A DNA stretch of 64,000 bases from Polytrichum commune (Eukaryota; Streptophyta; Polytrichopsida; Polytrichales; Polytrichaceae): NCBI GenBank assembly GCA_950295325.1, contig OX485809.1, forward strand, positions 8,308,001 to 8,372,000, written 5' to 3'. The notes beneath the pieces were generated by a model. That model was not told the DNA's origin and searched no databases. It saw only the letters and a program-made list of their open reading frames with translations. Position 1 is the stretch's first letter; every line of letters starts with the position of its first letter. Shown here one piece after another: positions 24,142-36,629 of the stretch. Position numbers and translations under genes: made by a program.

Positions 24142-25270
24142 AGGTGGGAGTTTGAGCACTTCCAACTCTTCAAAAACACCTCTATGACCGCACCACGGGG
24201 CTGACGTTCCCTAAAAATTAGAAATTGTGTGCAACCAAAGATAGGGTACTTTAAAATAATGGTATCAAACAAATCGAAGTAGTTTCACATAAATAGGCCC
24301 TGCACAATATGTCACTTTCAGTTCAGAATAATATAGGGTAGTCATCCACAAAATTAGGTTTATATTATTTCTAAGATACCATGGTATACATAAATTGCAA
24401 AAGGGTTATAGTGTATATATTGTCCTGTCTCGCTCATAGTGGATGAATATTTGTCAACAGATGGAAAATATGATTGAAGAATAGTGGTTGACGGGTTTAG
24501 TTTAGCAACGTGAAAAAGAATGGTTTAGGTCATGGCATTGCATTATGAGAGTTTGGTGTTTTGTTGGCATCTACAAATTGTATACCTTCTAATTGGTTCG
24601 GTGTTTTGACACATTTGTTTTTCTTTTCTTTTCACATGAATTAAAATATAGTAGGATTTCCATCACTCCACTTGGAGATGTCATTGGTTTATGCTTCCGC
24701 GATAAATGCAATTCATGTTGCTCTTGAGTGCGTATCAATTTTGTGTATGTGTGTTTTGTACTTTGGCTTCATGAAATTGCTTTGAGTCAGAACCACGTTG
24801 CAATGAATTATTGGCTTTGCTGTTCGAGATGATTTTTGAAATGAGCCAAAGTTTGACTCAAGTCAAACGACCCTAGAATTGGCCATTGGGCATAGCACTC
24901 TTCCGCCCAACCACTTGTTGATTTATAATAACTTATGATACATGAAAACAAAAAAACCCAACCTTTTAAAGTAATTGAAAGGTGCTACAAATATGCATAA
25001 TTAGATAACTACCTAATTGAATGGATCATTTATTGCTTGTGAGCAAAATAAGACCCCCCAAACACTCATACCCTCACCACACGAGATTCTCGTAAACCAC
25101 ACTAAGTGTGAGCCCTATGATATAAGAGTCCAAATTATCGAGGAGGAGGGCCTATAGGCCTTTCCCGAAATGCCGCCCTATGAGGCGGCCACGTCGCCTC
25201 ATAATTTTAGGGTTAGGGTTCGTTTTTATGGCTTTTGTAAAGAAAATATGTAAAAATTAACTTGAGTAAT
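24142..25270. other. intergenic DNA upstream of the F-box gene
   Basis: No gene was recognised. A GC-rich inverted repeat (GCCGCC ... GGCGGC, about 25172-25189) and a TTTAGGGTTAGGG word near 25206-25218 lie in the last 160 bp and may belong to the F-box promoter. Confidence 0.45.
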
Positions 25271-25330
25271 TCTAAAGTTAACTAAAAGTAAGAATATATA
25301 TCTAAAGTTAACTAAAGTTAAGAATATATA
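25271..25330 (+). promoter_or_regulatory. tandemly duplicated TATA-containing promoter segment
   Basis: Two 30 bp units (25271-25300 and 25301-25330) differ at two positions, and each ends AAGAATATATA. The second runs into ATATATATAAG just before the F-box reading frame. If this TATA is used, transcription would start downstream of the first ATG (25343), which argues for translation from 25376. Confidence 0.6.
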
Positions 25331-25342
25331 TAAGTTTTAGGG

Positions 25343-26542
25343 ATGTTCTGTCTGTTCTTGTGTGCGTGCACAGCTATGGCGATGGCTTCGAAGGCCGTGC
25401 AGGGGAGTGATAGCAAGAGCATGGACCCCAAGCTCTGGGGTAATCTCCAACACCATGTTAGCGTGGAGTGGTTGCTGTATGTGAAGCTGCCCATAAGGGA
25501 GTTCTTCCAGAATCGGTTGGTGTGCAAGGAGTGGAATCGCTTGGCCGGCGATCGTGAGTTTCTGGAGGAGAGCTCTAAGCATCGTTGTCCCATTCCTGAG
25601 CCCTTCTTTTTCCTGGAATCATGGCTTGGGAGTGAACATACATTTCTCTTGCTGGCTCGTGACCACTCGACTGGCCTCTGGAGCACGACTCGGATGCCTT
25701 CGCATTTTTCTTATTCATTTCGGTTGCTACAATGGTCCCAAGGGCTCGTCCTCTACAAAGATGAGTTATTAGACCGGCTACAAGTATTTGATATTGATAC
25801 AAGAGTGGTGACATGTTTGCCTCCAAGACCACAGAAGAGTCGACATGACTCTGTGTTCGGCTTGGTTGTGGATAGGTCTGTGAGACCTTGTGCTTGGAAG
25901 CTGGTCCAAGGTAGTGTAGGCACAAACACTCAAATCTATGACTCGAGAAGCAACACGTGGATAATAAGACCCTCCCGGATGCCTGAGGAAATGTTCGATG
26001 CACCTTATTACCTCTGGCGAAATCACGAAAGCAATCGAACAAACCCTGTGGCGTATGGGAATGGTGTTCTGTACATCCAGCGCATGAATGATATTCTAAT
26101 GTATGTTATGGAGTCGGCTGATATATGGATCCGACTTCAACTATCATGGCTTTTGTCGAAGTGCTCATATGGTTGTTTTCAGCATTCCTGTATTGGAGCC
26201 TGGCAAGACCGTATTTTCTCACTAACTGTAGACGGGTTCGACGAACACAACCGTGAAATTCATGTATGGGAGCTCGTCGGAGATGAATGGACGGAATTTA
26301 GTTGTATGCCTGTAGAAACATGCTGCTGGCTCAATTCTGCCTCGGATCATCTTTTCCCACCAAGCGAGATACAAATTCGTGCCAGCCACTTTAATGGATA
26401 TTTCCTTCTGCATGCTTGGCTATTTGACGATGAAGGCATTATTGGTAAGGCGGAGAGATTTGCTCTGTTCAACATGGCCACCGAGGTATGGCAGAAGCTG
26501 GAGATGCCATTCGGTGGAATTCATATGGAGGTTTCTCTTTAG
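25343..26542 (+). CDS. F-box protein (SCF ubiquitin ligase substrate receptor type)
   Basis: A single-exon frame of 399 codons. The N-terminal part, about residues 31-68, matches an F-box (LPIREFFQNRLVCKEWNRLA), which binds SKP1 and links a target to the SCF ubiquitin ligase. The remainder (W/Y/G-rich, with spaced segments such as VYLPPRP-like and YDSRSNTW, ALFNMATEVWQKLEMP) resembles the kelch-like beta-propeller of plant F-box/kelch proteins, though clean kelch repeats are not evident. The ATG at 25343 lies only about 10 bp past a TATA-like ATATATATAAG. The in-frame ATGGCGATGG at 25376 is the likelier start and gives 388 residues. The target cannot be predicted. Confidence 0.88.
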   Translation: MFCLFLCACTAMAMASKAVQGSDSKSMDPKLWGNLQHHVSVEWLLYVKLPIREFFQNRLVCKEWNRLAGDREFLEESSKHRCPIPEPFFFLESWLGSEHTFLLLARDHSTGLWSTTRMPSHFSYSFRLLQWSQGLVLYKDELLDRLQVFDIDTRVVTCLPPRPQKSRHDSVFGLVVDRSVRPCAWKLVQGSVGTNTQIYDSRSNTWIIRPSRMPEEMFDAPYYLWRNHESNRTNPVAYGNGVLYIQRMNDILMYVMESADIWIRLQLSWLLSKCSYGCFQHSCIGAWQDRIFSLTVDGFDEHNREIHVWELVGDEWTEFSCMPVETCCWLNSASDHLFPPSEIQIRASHFNGYFLLHAWLFDDEGIIGKAERFALFNMATEVWQKLEMPFGGIHMEVSL

Positions 26543-26724
26543 CGTAAGGGCTTACAAGAACCTCCATGTAACTACCAAAGGTATCCATGGTACTCAGTGC
26601 CATTCGACCCACGGCCCTTGGGAATTTATGATTTCTTCTTGTGATCCGTCGGCATCTAACACAGGAATCTAACACAGGAATGAAGTACACCTTTTCCTGA
26701 CACTCTGCTACTGCGTCATTGCTT

Positions 26725-26880
26725 CCTAAGGCAATCTATTTGCTCTTTGACTCGTGCAGAGCACTTTTTATATGTTTTACCATTTCCACTGTAAATGACT
26801 ATGTCCAGTGCGAGAATGAAATTTTGTTGATTTGTCAACATGATGGAATGTGTAGGAGAGTCAATACAGAATGACAGACC
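26725..26880 (+). repeat. F-box 3' flank segment, direct repeat copy 1
   Basis: Shares with 30175-30330 the ordered words TGCTCTTTGACTCGTG, TAAATGACT, TTGTCAACATG and AATGTGTAGGA...GTCAATA. The match is imperfect, so the duplication is old. A shorter trace (TGTCAACATGATGAATGTGT) occurs near 27180. Confidence 0.65.
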
Positions 26881-29800
26881 ATTTTAGTTCCTATTACGTT
26901 GTTTCATTCATGGTTGGTACAAGTGTGCTGAGTGCGTCACTCATGGTAAGGATTCTCTTGCAACAAATTAGTAAATGCAGCATTGAGGACCACCCACAAG
27001 TGCATAGTTTTTAATTTTGTGCTATTGCCCAGATCCAATATAGGAGAGCCGGAGGGCAGTTTAAGGTCACATCTCCCCAGACGTGAGAGACAGGACACAC
27101 TAGTGGGACCTGCCCTTGTGGATACAAATTGTAATCAAAGGTAGGAGTAGCAAGGGGATAGATCGGTTCCTTTTTATGTTTGTCAACATGATGAATGTGT
27201 GAAGCTTTTCTCTCCCTATCGTATCGTTGAACTAGAAGATGTGTGTAGGTTGCATGAGTATCCAAACAGGGTCATGTGTGGTACAAATTTCTCAATAGTT
27301 GACAGGGGAAAGAGGGGGCAAAACATTAATGCATGATTAATCTTGTCATGTTAGGGGGAGAAGGTTTAAACTTGCATGCCAGGTGCTTGACAACACAAGA
27401 TCGCTAATTCCTTATGAATGGCATTCTAACGTTGCGGATACGATGAGTTGTCTCGGTGCAGACATGCTTTATTATATCTCAACAACTGAGTCAACAAAGT
27501 CAAGTTTATTCATTTAGATCGATGGATAATTTCTTCAATAATCAAGGGACCTGATCACTGAAAAGAAGAGCTTGAGGTCTCCACAACATGCGCAGTTTGT
27601 TTAGGGCTAGCTGTGACGATGAGACTAATTCACATATCAAGACATCACTTATCACTTGAGTGCTTGATGTGTATTGGTTCCTCTTGGAAGATCTCCTTGG
27701 TGTATGTTTGCAACGTTGTGGCCAATTATCGGTCAAATTGAGCAATTTGATCTAAACAGATTGGTGCAACATCTCTAAATTGCATACATTGTCAAAACCT
27801 GCTGTTAAATCCTGTGTTTAGGATACCTCTGCGGCGTTGACACTCTCTGAGTAGCAGATCACTCTGTTTCCTTAGGTTACACAACATGTTGTAAAACGCT
27901 TGCCAAGCTGTTTCATACATATATTATCTGATTGTATGCTTCATCCATCCATTCTCTTCTTTTTGGTTTTGAGAAGCAAATGAATTTGATTGCACAAGAA
28001 TAAATTACACCCAGCTAACTTAACTAATACCGTCATGTTCATGACCCCTTTGGAAATAAAGAGCCAACAATGTATCTGCCAAGCAACCCAGAGAAATTCA
28101 TGTTATAATAATTTGCTTGTGTCAAGTGGCACAATCATGAGTCCCAAAACCCAAAACCTCACATTAACCCTTAACCTCCTAGTTCCAGCAATTCATTTTG
28201 ATATCTTCATCCAAACTAAGGTAGCAGTGCGTAAAAGTAACGCCATCATTTTCTCATTTTAACTTTTGAACAAGTGAGTGTGGTAACAAGTGCCATCCAG
28301 TTACATTAAGTGTAAAATACCACCAATGTGATTAATCATAGTGGCGGTGTAAGAAGGATGTAAAATTGTTTTAACCCCTAAATGTTCAAGCCTTCACATT
28401 TCATTTTCGGGCACCTCCAACACTAGTGCTGAATTTTTTTTATTATGTAGCAAAATAAACTTTGTTTTCTTCAAATCCAACCATACGGATGTGAACTAGA
28501 CTACCATATATAATTTTCATGAAAATTTCAGGTCAATCGGACCACATTTTCTAGGTCAGATTAACATATGAATATGGCCTTCATCCGGGAGGCAACTAGA
28601 GAAAACTTTGAATGTTTTTGTTTCATGACCATTTTGGTCATGCTACAAATTTTAAAAAGCTAGCTACTTTCCCATAATATATAATGTGGATGACAAATGA
28701 GCTACTCCCAAAAATTTGGGGTTTTTGAGCAAATTTAGATGAAGTCTATCACCCTCAAAGTTGGAGGGGCCACATGAGGTCATTTCGGGAGATTTCCCCT
28801 TTTTCATGGAGCAAGCAACATGTACACTAAGTTTTTTCCAAATCCGTCCAGTCAAGTTCTGCACAACCATCATCCTGTCCTAAGGAAAAAAAACCCCACT
28901 CAAATTGGGCATTATTTGTAAAGATATTGGCTCCTACATTTGACCAAAACATGGAACCGCCTCCCAAAAGAAGCAATGCCAACCTAACAAAAAATCCTAC
29001 ATGCTTGGAGTATAAGGTTTTCGTATGTTATTTTGGCCCACATGGTAGTGGGCACCACCTTACACCAACAGAATCCTTTCCATCCATATAGGTTGCCACC
29101 TAGTGGGTCGCAATTTCCAATAGAATATTAGGTGGCAACTCATTTCGGGTTGCTTGAGTGTTTAAGGATTAAGAAGAGGACCAACTTTGGTCAATCACAA
29201 TGATTAATTTAGGATCTATCTGCTCAATGAGGTAGTGTAAGAAGTCTTCCACAAAAGGGCAAGCTCAAAACCTCATTTGATTGCCTTATATTTTCCTCCA
29301 TGCAAGCTTATCTCTTGTATTTATAAATCTTTCTCCCTATCAATCCTTGAATGGATGCACAAATAGCTATGGTGATGGCAATGGTGGCCCTCGAGGCGAT
29401 TGCATTGTGTGGTGATCACAAGAAGGAGAATCTTTTTGTCCTTACTAGATGGAAAAAGAATGTGTGATGCCAAACTTGAAGGCCAGGTTTATGCATTAGT
29501 ACCCAGAAGAAATACAAAGCATACCCATCAAATATGTACATGTTTGAGACGAATACATATGCTTGGGTTAGATTTTGAGCGGGAAGTAACATAAATTATG
29601 TTGGTATCTTGCATTAGAAGATTAAATTTTGCATCACAAGGTTTCCATATAGATACTCCGACTCTCATGAATCGGACGACAAGGTTTCTACCTCTAATTT
29701 TGATGACAACGCTTCCTAATCCTTCCATTTTTAAACTTTTGAGAAGGGACCTTTAGTCATAGGGAAAAGCAAACAAATTTGAGAGCTTCATGTAATGAGA

Positions 29801-30174
29801 GGTCTTCAACAAATAACCCTCCTTTGCACTTGTTGAGGGTGATCCTCATTCTAGACTCTCCACTTGCACTAAACTGTCCCCACACTGTTCGTTGTCCCCC
29901 TTATTGTGGATATTCAGTTTGGATTCTTGAGTAGAGGAACCATCTAATTAGACAAGAAACTAATTGAATTTTGGTAGATGTGATTAACAAAATTTATGTA
30001 ACTACCAAAAATTATGGATGTTATCGAACCCACATGAGGGCTCTCTAACAATGAGAAAGTGAATGACCTTCAACTAAGTTAATGTTGCAGTTTTTTTTGT
30101 TTATGTGCATTTGACACATGCATATGTTATACCTTTTGCTTAGACTCTACTATTACACTTGTAGTGCCATTTCT

Positions 30175-30330
30175 TTTTTGAGGCAATTTGTCTGCTCTTT
30201 GACTCGTGAGATGCAATTTGGAGACGTTTTATCATCCCAACTATAAATGACTGTATGTTCATTTGCGCATGAGAATTGGTTGTCTTGTCAACATGTATGC
30301 AATGTGTAGGAAAGTCAATAGAGAACGAAC
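30175..30330 (+). repeat. F-box 3' flank segment, direct repeat copy 2
   Basis: Second copy of the 26725-26880 segment. No F-box coding sequence could be recognised upstream of it, so either only the flank was copied or the coding part has been lost. Confidence 0.65.
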
Positions 30331-30998
30331 CACGAGAGCCAAATTCCCATCTTGGTGGAAGGGAAGGCTCACATATTCTGCCTAATTTTAACAAAAGTGA
30401 TTGTAACAAAAGAAATCAGTTTATAATCTAGGTACCTAGTATAGTCGACTGCATCATAATAGCAACACCAATTATACACAAAATCCTTCAAGAAGCATCA
30501 ACAACTAAGTGCAAACCACAATCCCGTCCGTCATGTCGAACCACAAGAAATTGAAGCAGACCAAACAACCTTAGTATCAAACACTTCTGAAAGAGTATCA
30601 TGAATCTAGTAAGATTATAAACGAGTTTGCAAGATTTACATCCAAACTCCTCTATGTACCAATCCAAAACGCAATTGAATATTAAAAACAAAAAGCCAAC
30701 TCAGTAAGAAAATAAGACATGCAATGCCCACCATCTAATCAAAAGCACGAAACCAAACACAGACAAACTCACTTTGCTGTCCAAAGTTTCATTGAACAAT
30801 CCAAGCAATAGAAAACATCAAAGACATTAATTTATGTTTGCTTGTGTCTCCAAATTTCCCCTTGTCCGGTGGGCATCGGGTCATTTGACAATAGGAACGG
30901 ACACTTCATTCACGCCGGCCCCTTTAAATAGGGACCGGAGTTTCTATCTATATGTTTGCTTGTGTATACGTTAAGCAAATCTGAGGAAATATGCGTAT

Positions 30999-31350
30999 GC
31001 AAGATTGACGTCTAAAATCCTCTTTATCATATTCTCAAAATGAAATCCAACAAAAACAAAGCCCAACTCCTAAATTGAACCCAGTAAGAGGATGTAAGTA
31101 GGCAATGTCCACAAAGTACTCAAAGAAACCCAGGCATAGCAAAACCTTCTTATAAGCTACAATATATTTAAATAGAAAGAAACACGCCTTTGCAAGATTG
31201 ACGTCTAAAATCCTCATTATCACCTTACTAGAATGCAATCCAACAAAACAAAATTCCAACTCTTGGACTAATCCCAATAAGAGCATGTAGGCAATAGCCC
31301 ACAAAGTACTCAAAAGCAAATCCTAGCACAGCAAAACCTTCTTATAGGAA
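30999..31350. repeat. 193 bp tandem repeat (two clear units)
   Basis: Units start at 30999 and 31192 with GCAAGATTGACGTCTAAAATC and share CCACAAAGTACTCAAA and AGCAAAACCTTCTTATA at matching offsets. A more diverged relative lies at about 30630-30760 (GCAAGATTTACATCCAAA...). No coding function was seen. Confidence 0.8.
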
Positions 31351-33439
31351 ACATTTTGTTTTGATTTGATTTGGCCTATGTATAAACAACCTTCAGGTTA
31401 CATCTAGGTTTAAATTCTTGCAATCTTTGAACCAACATGCATTCTTTTGTTAAACACACACAACAAAAACATCCTACGTACTTCGTGCCTGACCAGATCT
31501 AGTAAGCGAGATGAATAGAAATCAAAACCAAGAAATCAAGCATAGATATTTCCCCTCCTGCGAGAATCAAATTCAATCAAATACAATTTCAATGTTTTAC
31601 CTATTTTTTCACCAAATCAAGTCAAGTGAAACTTCAATCTTGGAATATTTGGTACTAGTAGAAGATTGTGAATTTTGTAGATACCGAGTGTCTATTTTTG
31701 TTCTGGTGATCACAATTGTATTTGCTTCACCTTTAGAGGGATTTAACAAAACCTTAATATGATGCAAAGAGGAGTCATATTGAGCAGTTTTGTAGTGTTG
31801 ACAAAGGCGGGTGAAAGAAGGTGGAATGTAGGGGGCAACATGGCTGGTTTTAGGCTCGGCCCACACACAAATCAAAGACTTTCAAGCTCGTTGTCGGTGG
31901 CTTCAAAAGTGTTAAAGTATCTCCTTGTTCCAATTCTCAAGCATTTAAGAGACTCAAATGCTATCAACCAAAGGTAACCATCAATGAACGGGGAGAGTTG
32001 ACCTCTAGTTACAAATGAACCGGTTGAGTTTAAGAAAACGATCAGTTGAAGTTCAAGACTTTGGAAAATTTACCAATCGTTCAAAAAGAATCCAAAGAAT
32101 ATACCTCAACTTAATAATAAGGAAACCAAAAGATCACAACATGTAACTAGTTGGACCTGGAAACACTAGGTATTTTTTCCTATCATGCCAAATATCTCCT
32201 CAGACAATGGTAACCATCAGAGCTATATTATATATTTTTATTGGTGTGAATGGCAAATTTGCATGAAAATGTGTAACATGAGCCATTTTAATTGCCTAGT
32301 CGGGGTGGAAATAACATAGATCCAAGACCATGGGTCTTGTCCTCATTCTTCCTTGAAACTTCCAATTGACACCTTGCATAAAATACATAGTCACTTTACA
32401 TCAAAAGTAGCATAAATAAATAACATTCATCCACGTCAAACTCTTGGAAAGAAAAAATTAAAAAATCATGTGGTCCACACTAATCTAAAACTAGAGATTT
32501 GTGTGTGGGTTGAACGATGATGTGAGCTCCTAGGGGGTGGAGGCTTCATTGGAAACTTGAATGACATGGTGGGTCACTATAAAATTATACCCCCTAAATG
32601 AATAAAAAATTAGAGCGCAAAACAAATGTATACATATTAACGGTAGGCTAGAAAACGGACTCAGGTGGTTTACGCAAATATATTCAGTTTAATGTGATAA
32701 TTGTCTCCACTACGTATACAAAATATAAGTAATGAAATAAATAGGCCACTATTGCATATACAATCCACATTCACTTTCAAGTGACAAAATCATTGAACAC
32801 CTTTACATCCATAGGATGTAACTCAACGATTGCATGAAACAAGCAAAGACAAGAGCTCAAAAACTTACCGACATGGGGGCTAACGTGCACTTCAAGAACC
32901 TCCACTTTGTGAAGACCTAGTATCCAAATGCAAACCTTAAAAATAATGGACATGGAAGTCATTGGACAATAATACCACATGACAATAATGGATGAAACTA
33001 ACAACACATGTCGTCAAAAAAAAATTTTAAATCTTAGGGCCCCTTTTGCATATCTCCCGACCCCAACAAAAATCTTAATCATCATTCTAATTGTATGCAC
33101 TATTAAATAACACGTCTCCCTTATGTACACCATTTATGCTAATGCCTTTTATGATCCATCTTTCTACATTTATATTAGTTCATACATCGTATGAAAAGTC
33201 CACCCGTTGGGCTCAATATTAAGATTATAAATGTTTGATTTACATGTTAGCTACCACTATATCACTCAAAAACGGGTTGTCTCTTTGAGGTTGGTCACTA
33301 ATGGATGCATATGTACTAGCTAAATTTGAAAGAAACTCGTCAGACATTAGCGCCATCAAAGACTCTATGTGGCATGGATTTTGCATCCTTGTTTTGATGA
33401 CAACCAAGCATTTGCTCATAATGACCGTCAACCTTGCCA
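31351..33439. other. AT-rich intergenic DNA, no gene seen
   Basis: Frames at 31511-31977 and 32777-33007 have no recognisable domain. No inverted ends with target duplications were found. Confidence 0.45.
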
Positions 33440-34506
33440 TTAATGAGCATTTAAATAAGATTCAATGAACTCATCGTGTGCAAATAAATTCCTATGTTCA
33501 TAATATGAATTGTTTTCCTCATCAACTACGTCATTTGCAACGATGTGGGGCAAATTTTGTTGGTCAACTTGCCAATAAGGGGTTTCAACATGTATAGGTG
33601 AACCCGAGGACAACATGATTTTTAGAAGTTGCCCCTCATTAACACTTTTGTTAGCGATGTTGCATAGACTTTGATGATCAACCTTGCTCGTAACCAAAGA
33701 GCGTGTCATGTGCAAATAAATTGCATTGTTTAGAGTCCAAAGATTGCCCATCATCAAATATGTCATTTGCTCCACTATTGCATAGACTTTGTTGATCAAC
33801 TTGCTCATAATCACAGAGCGTGTCATGTGCAAAGAAATTGCATGGTTTAGAATCCAAAGATTGCCCATCATCAAATATGCCATTTGCTCCGATGTTGCAT
33901 AGAGTTTGTTATTCAACTTGCTCATAGGGGGTCCCATCATGTGCAAGCGAACCTATGAACGTCGGTAGAGTATTTGAAGATTGCATGTTCTCAACACTTT
34001 CATTAACCATGTTGTGTAGACTTTGTTCATCACCTTGTGCAAGGTTGGGGAATCCATCTTGTGTAGGGAAATCATTCCATTGTTGAGCATTTGAATATTG
34101 CTCGACAATAAAAATTTTGTGTGCAGTCTGTTCCACACATGTTGCAATTGATCGCCCTTGTTCAATGTAAAAAAAATTCATTCGATGCAAGTGAAGTGAT
34201 TGGTTGCCCATACTTGATCGGAATGCTAGGAGTTGGTGTTGTTTGTTGCTTTGATGTGCCTTTGGGTAGACATTCGGATGCGATCTTTGTTGATATCTAA
34301 ACATGAACTTGTGTTTGCACTTTGTGCATTGATACCATGTTTGATTTTCCTTTTTGTTGTTCATGTATTTAAATTTGATACCTTCTCCACCACTTGCACC
34401 ACATTTTGGACACGTTTTGGTCCCTATAAGCCTCCAGCTCTAGAGCTACACGTTTTCTCTGCTTCTTTGCGGGATGTTCATCTCTACTTGTCTTGTTAGG
34501 ATTCAT
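33440..34506 (-). pseudogene. Dof-like C2C2 zinc-finger gene with 39-residue repeats, broken
   Basis: From an ATG at 34506 the frame gives a basic start (KKQRKRVALELEAY). After a frame change near 34430 it gives a C2C2 finger with CPKCG, KFKYMNNKK and WYQCTKCKHKF. The C-x2-C...KF.Y.NN...Y.C.x.C pattern is like a Dof DNA-binding domain, but the gap between cysteine pairs is about 24 residues instead of 21. Further on, a unit of about 39 residues with YEQVDQQSLCN and LFAHDT repeats about three to four times (DNA period 117-118 bp; units near 33662, 33780, 33897). A stop near 33909 and a frame change near 33690 interrupt it. Either a decayed gene or a mis-seen multi-exon gene; the repeat has no family I know. 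Confidence 0.5.
33662..33950 (-). repeat. 117-118 bp coding tandem repeat
   Basis: Units starting GCATAGACTTTG at 33662 and 33780 and GCATAGAGTTTG at 33897 are direct repeats, the first two highly alike. The period is close to a multiple of three (39 codons), which explains the repeated peptide on the minus strand. Confidence 0.8.
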
Positions 34507-34867
34507 AATGACTAATTTTTATCAACTTTGTCCAATGCGAGAGGATTTAACGTGTTCAATTAAGTGAATATTGATGCTCAAATGAAGATTGGTTTTTATT
34601 TAAATTGGTTTGGAAAGTAAAGTAGAGGATGTTTCCGAGGAACCTCTGGAATCATCAACATGGGTGGCTTGCTTTGAGAGGAAATGTGGTGCAATTTTTT
34701 GGGGGGTGATCCAATGTCTGAGGCAGAAGTGGAGCGGTGTGTAGTGGAGGATATTAGTGTGCATAGCAAGGGACTAAACCATGACGAGGTTTGCAAGCAA
34801 CTCACAACACTAGGTTCCCAAATGATTTTTTTATCACCTGACCCATTTTTTAAAGTGTCGTTGTTTA

Positions 34868-35384
34868 GGGTGGGTTTAGACTTGAGTCAGGGCTCAAAAA
34901 TGAGTTGGGGTGCAAGAAATCCACTTCTCTCATTGGTAGAGAGGCTGGGACTCGCCTCTTCAAGTTTACACCATGAGTTGGGGCCAATTAACAAATAAAT
35001 TATTTTATTCATCATGACAATGGCCTCAAGCCTTGGAAAAGAGAGCTCCCAACCTTGTGGACTCTTTCCCTCTAGTTGAGGCCATTGTCAGAGCTTTTAT
35101 TTGCTTGTAGTAGTTTATTCTTTGAGCATTGAATAGGAGGGGAGAAATTCTAAATTTATTATACTTTAATCATTATCCATAGAATAATTCATGAGTACGT
35201 TGGAGCCCTCTCATAATTGCAACCTCCAAATGGCCCCAACCCCACCTAAATAGGGTTACACATGAAAGCAATGAATGGAGTTAGGTTACTTTCTTATTAA
35301 TGGCCTTGGGGGCCCATTTGCATGCCACATGGGACATATTGGCCTTCGTTCATTAAGGCCCTAGCCCCAAGTCTAAACATGCCC
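34868..35384. mobile_element. Harbinger-like MITE with GTTTAGACTTG ends
   Basis: Left end GGGTGGGTTTAGACTTGAG and right end inverse GGGCATGTTTAGACTTGGGG are terminal inverted repeats, flanked by TTA at 34865-34867 and 35385-35387. The 517 bp interior has no transposase. It is a separate family from the GGGCCACTTC MITEs. Confidence 0.8.
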
Positions 35385-35645
35385 TTAGTGTGCTATTGGT
35401 CGAGTCTTCATTGAAGGACTTTGTCAGTGTCTACAGGGTTGTCGATGTCCGGGGAGGATTTTGGGCAAAATTGGTCCAGAACCTAGTGTTTCCCAAGACG
35501 AATTGTTTACATGTTGACATCTTTCAGTGTTTCTTTGCTAAATTGAGGAATATTCTATAAATTCCTCTAAATGGATCAGTGATTTTCTTGAAGTCTTGAA
35601 TTCGTATCAGTAATTTCTCAAACTCAATGTGTAACTAGCGCTCGG

Positions 35646-36629
35646 CAAGGTTCGGGAGATTTTTGAGCTCAACCAGCTAAAATCCGTCCCTTCATAATTT
35701 CTACCGGTTTTTTTAGGATTTGATCGGTTGCAAACTTGTTGTCATTAATTTGGATTGGCCAATATCCTATATTTTCTTTCAAGTGCCAGTTAATTTCCTC
35801 TTTATTGTAATGACAACCGGCCAAAAACTCAGGCATTGATAAGTAAGTTGGTTTTCCAATTATATCTACAAACAACATACACCATTCAACAACAATGTCC
35901 AAAGAACATATCAGCATACAACAATAATATGTAATGATATCAACATCCAACAAGAATGATCAACAATTTATCCGTAGCAGGAGTTGAACCTAAAATAAGC
36001 CATCAACCGGTTGATGGCCATGGATAAACTCTTCTATCATACCTAGGTCTTAAAACCTCATATTAGATTTGAGGCCACAACATGATAAAAGAGTAACCTA
36101 ACATACCATACTATATACAAAAATGAAATTCACCAACTGTTAGAGTCAAAATCAATAATATCATCTTCACCTTCAAGAGGAAAACGCCCTGAAAGGTATC
36201 TTTGTGGATGTGAAAACAACCATCTAAACTTTGTAGAGATTCTTCATAAAGCTATGGCTTCCATTAGTACATTATCAAGATCACCACAAAGATCTTCCAT
36301 AGACACACTCATAATACATTCTAAACGCTAGCCATCAACAATGAAATGCAATAATGAAGCAGAAGCATCGTTAAGTTTCTTGTGACCTACACGGCTGAGA
36401 ACCTCCCTCATTCAATATCCGCCCATACCCTCGGGAGACCCAACTCATTTCCGCCATTTTCTAAGCTTGAGGGGTTAAATTTCCTACATTATCTCATATT
36501 GGTCGGTTGATTTCCTATACTCTTCATATTTAACTCGGTTATACGGCCGAAATCTCCCAAAAAAAATCGGTAATTTTGCAATTTCACTCGGCTAACTTAC
36601 AACTAGCTGCCGGATCTCCCCGATCATTG
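35646..36629 (-). mobile_element. hAT element C, nested inside element E
   Basis: It starts CAAGGTTCGGGAGATTTTTG and ends GATCTCCCCGATCATTG, bounded by the 8 bp duplication GCGCTCGG at 35638-35645 and 36630-36637. The ends match hAT elements A and B. It has the same orientation as B. A degraded transposase C-terminus lies on the minus strand inside. Confidence 0.86.
36130..36370 (-). pseudogene. hAT transposase C-terminal relic in element C
   Basis: In one minus-strand frame LECIMSVSMEDL, then FRWLFSHPQRYL, align with LESMMRVAIEGP and FHYLYSNP.RYL of element A. At least two in-frame stops are present. Where A has a stop, C has a Gln codon, which shows that A's stop at 10551 is a later mutation. 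Confidence 0.6.

Larger units (their letters stand above)
26543..30998. other. F-box 3' flank and intergenic DNA
   Basis: No gene was recognised in this AT-rich stretch. Short frames at 27990-28262, 28664-28873 and 29351-29594 show no family motif. A segment of about 150 bp from the F-box 3' flank (26725-26880) is repeated at 30175-30330. Confidence 0.5.

Noticed and set aside
29351-29594. Start of a Harbinger-type transposase or second F-box gene
   Set aside because: A run such as MAMVALEAIALCG followed by LTRWKK looked suggestive, but it stops quickly and no later motif was found.
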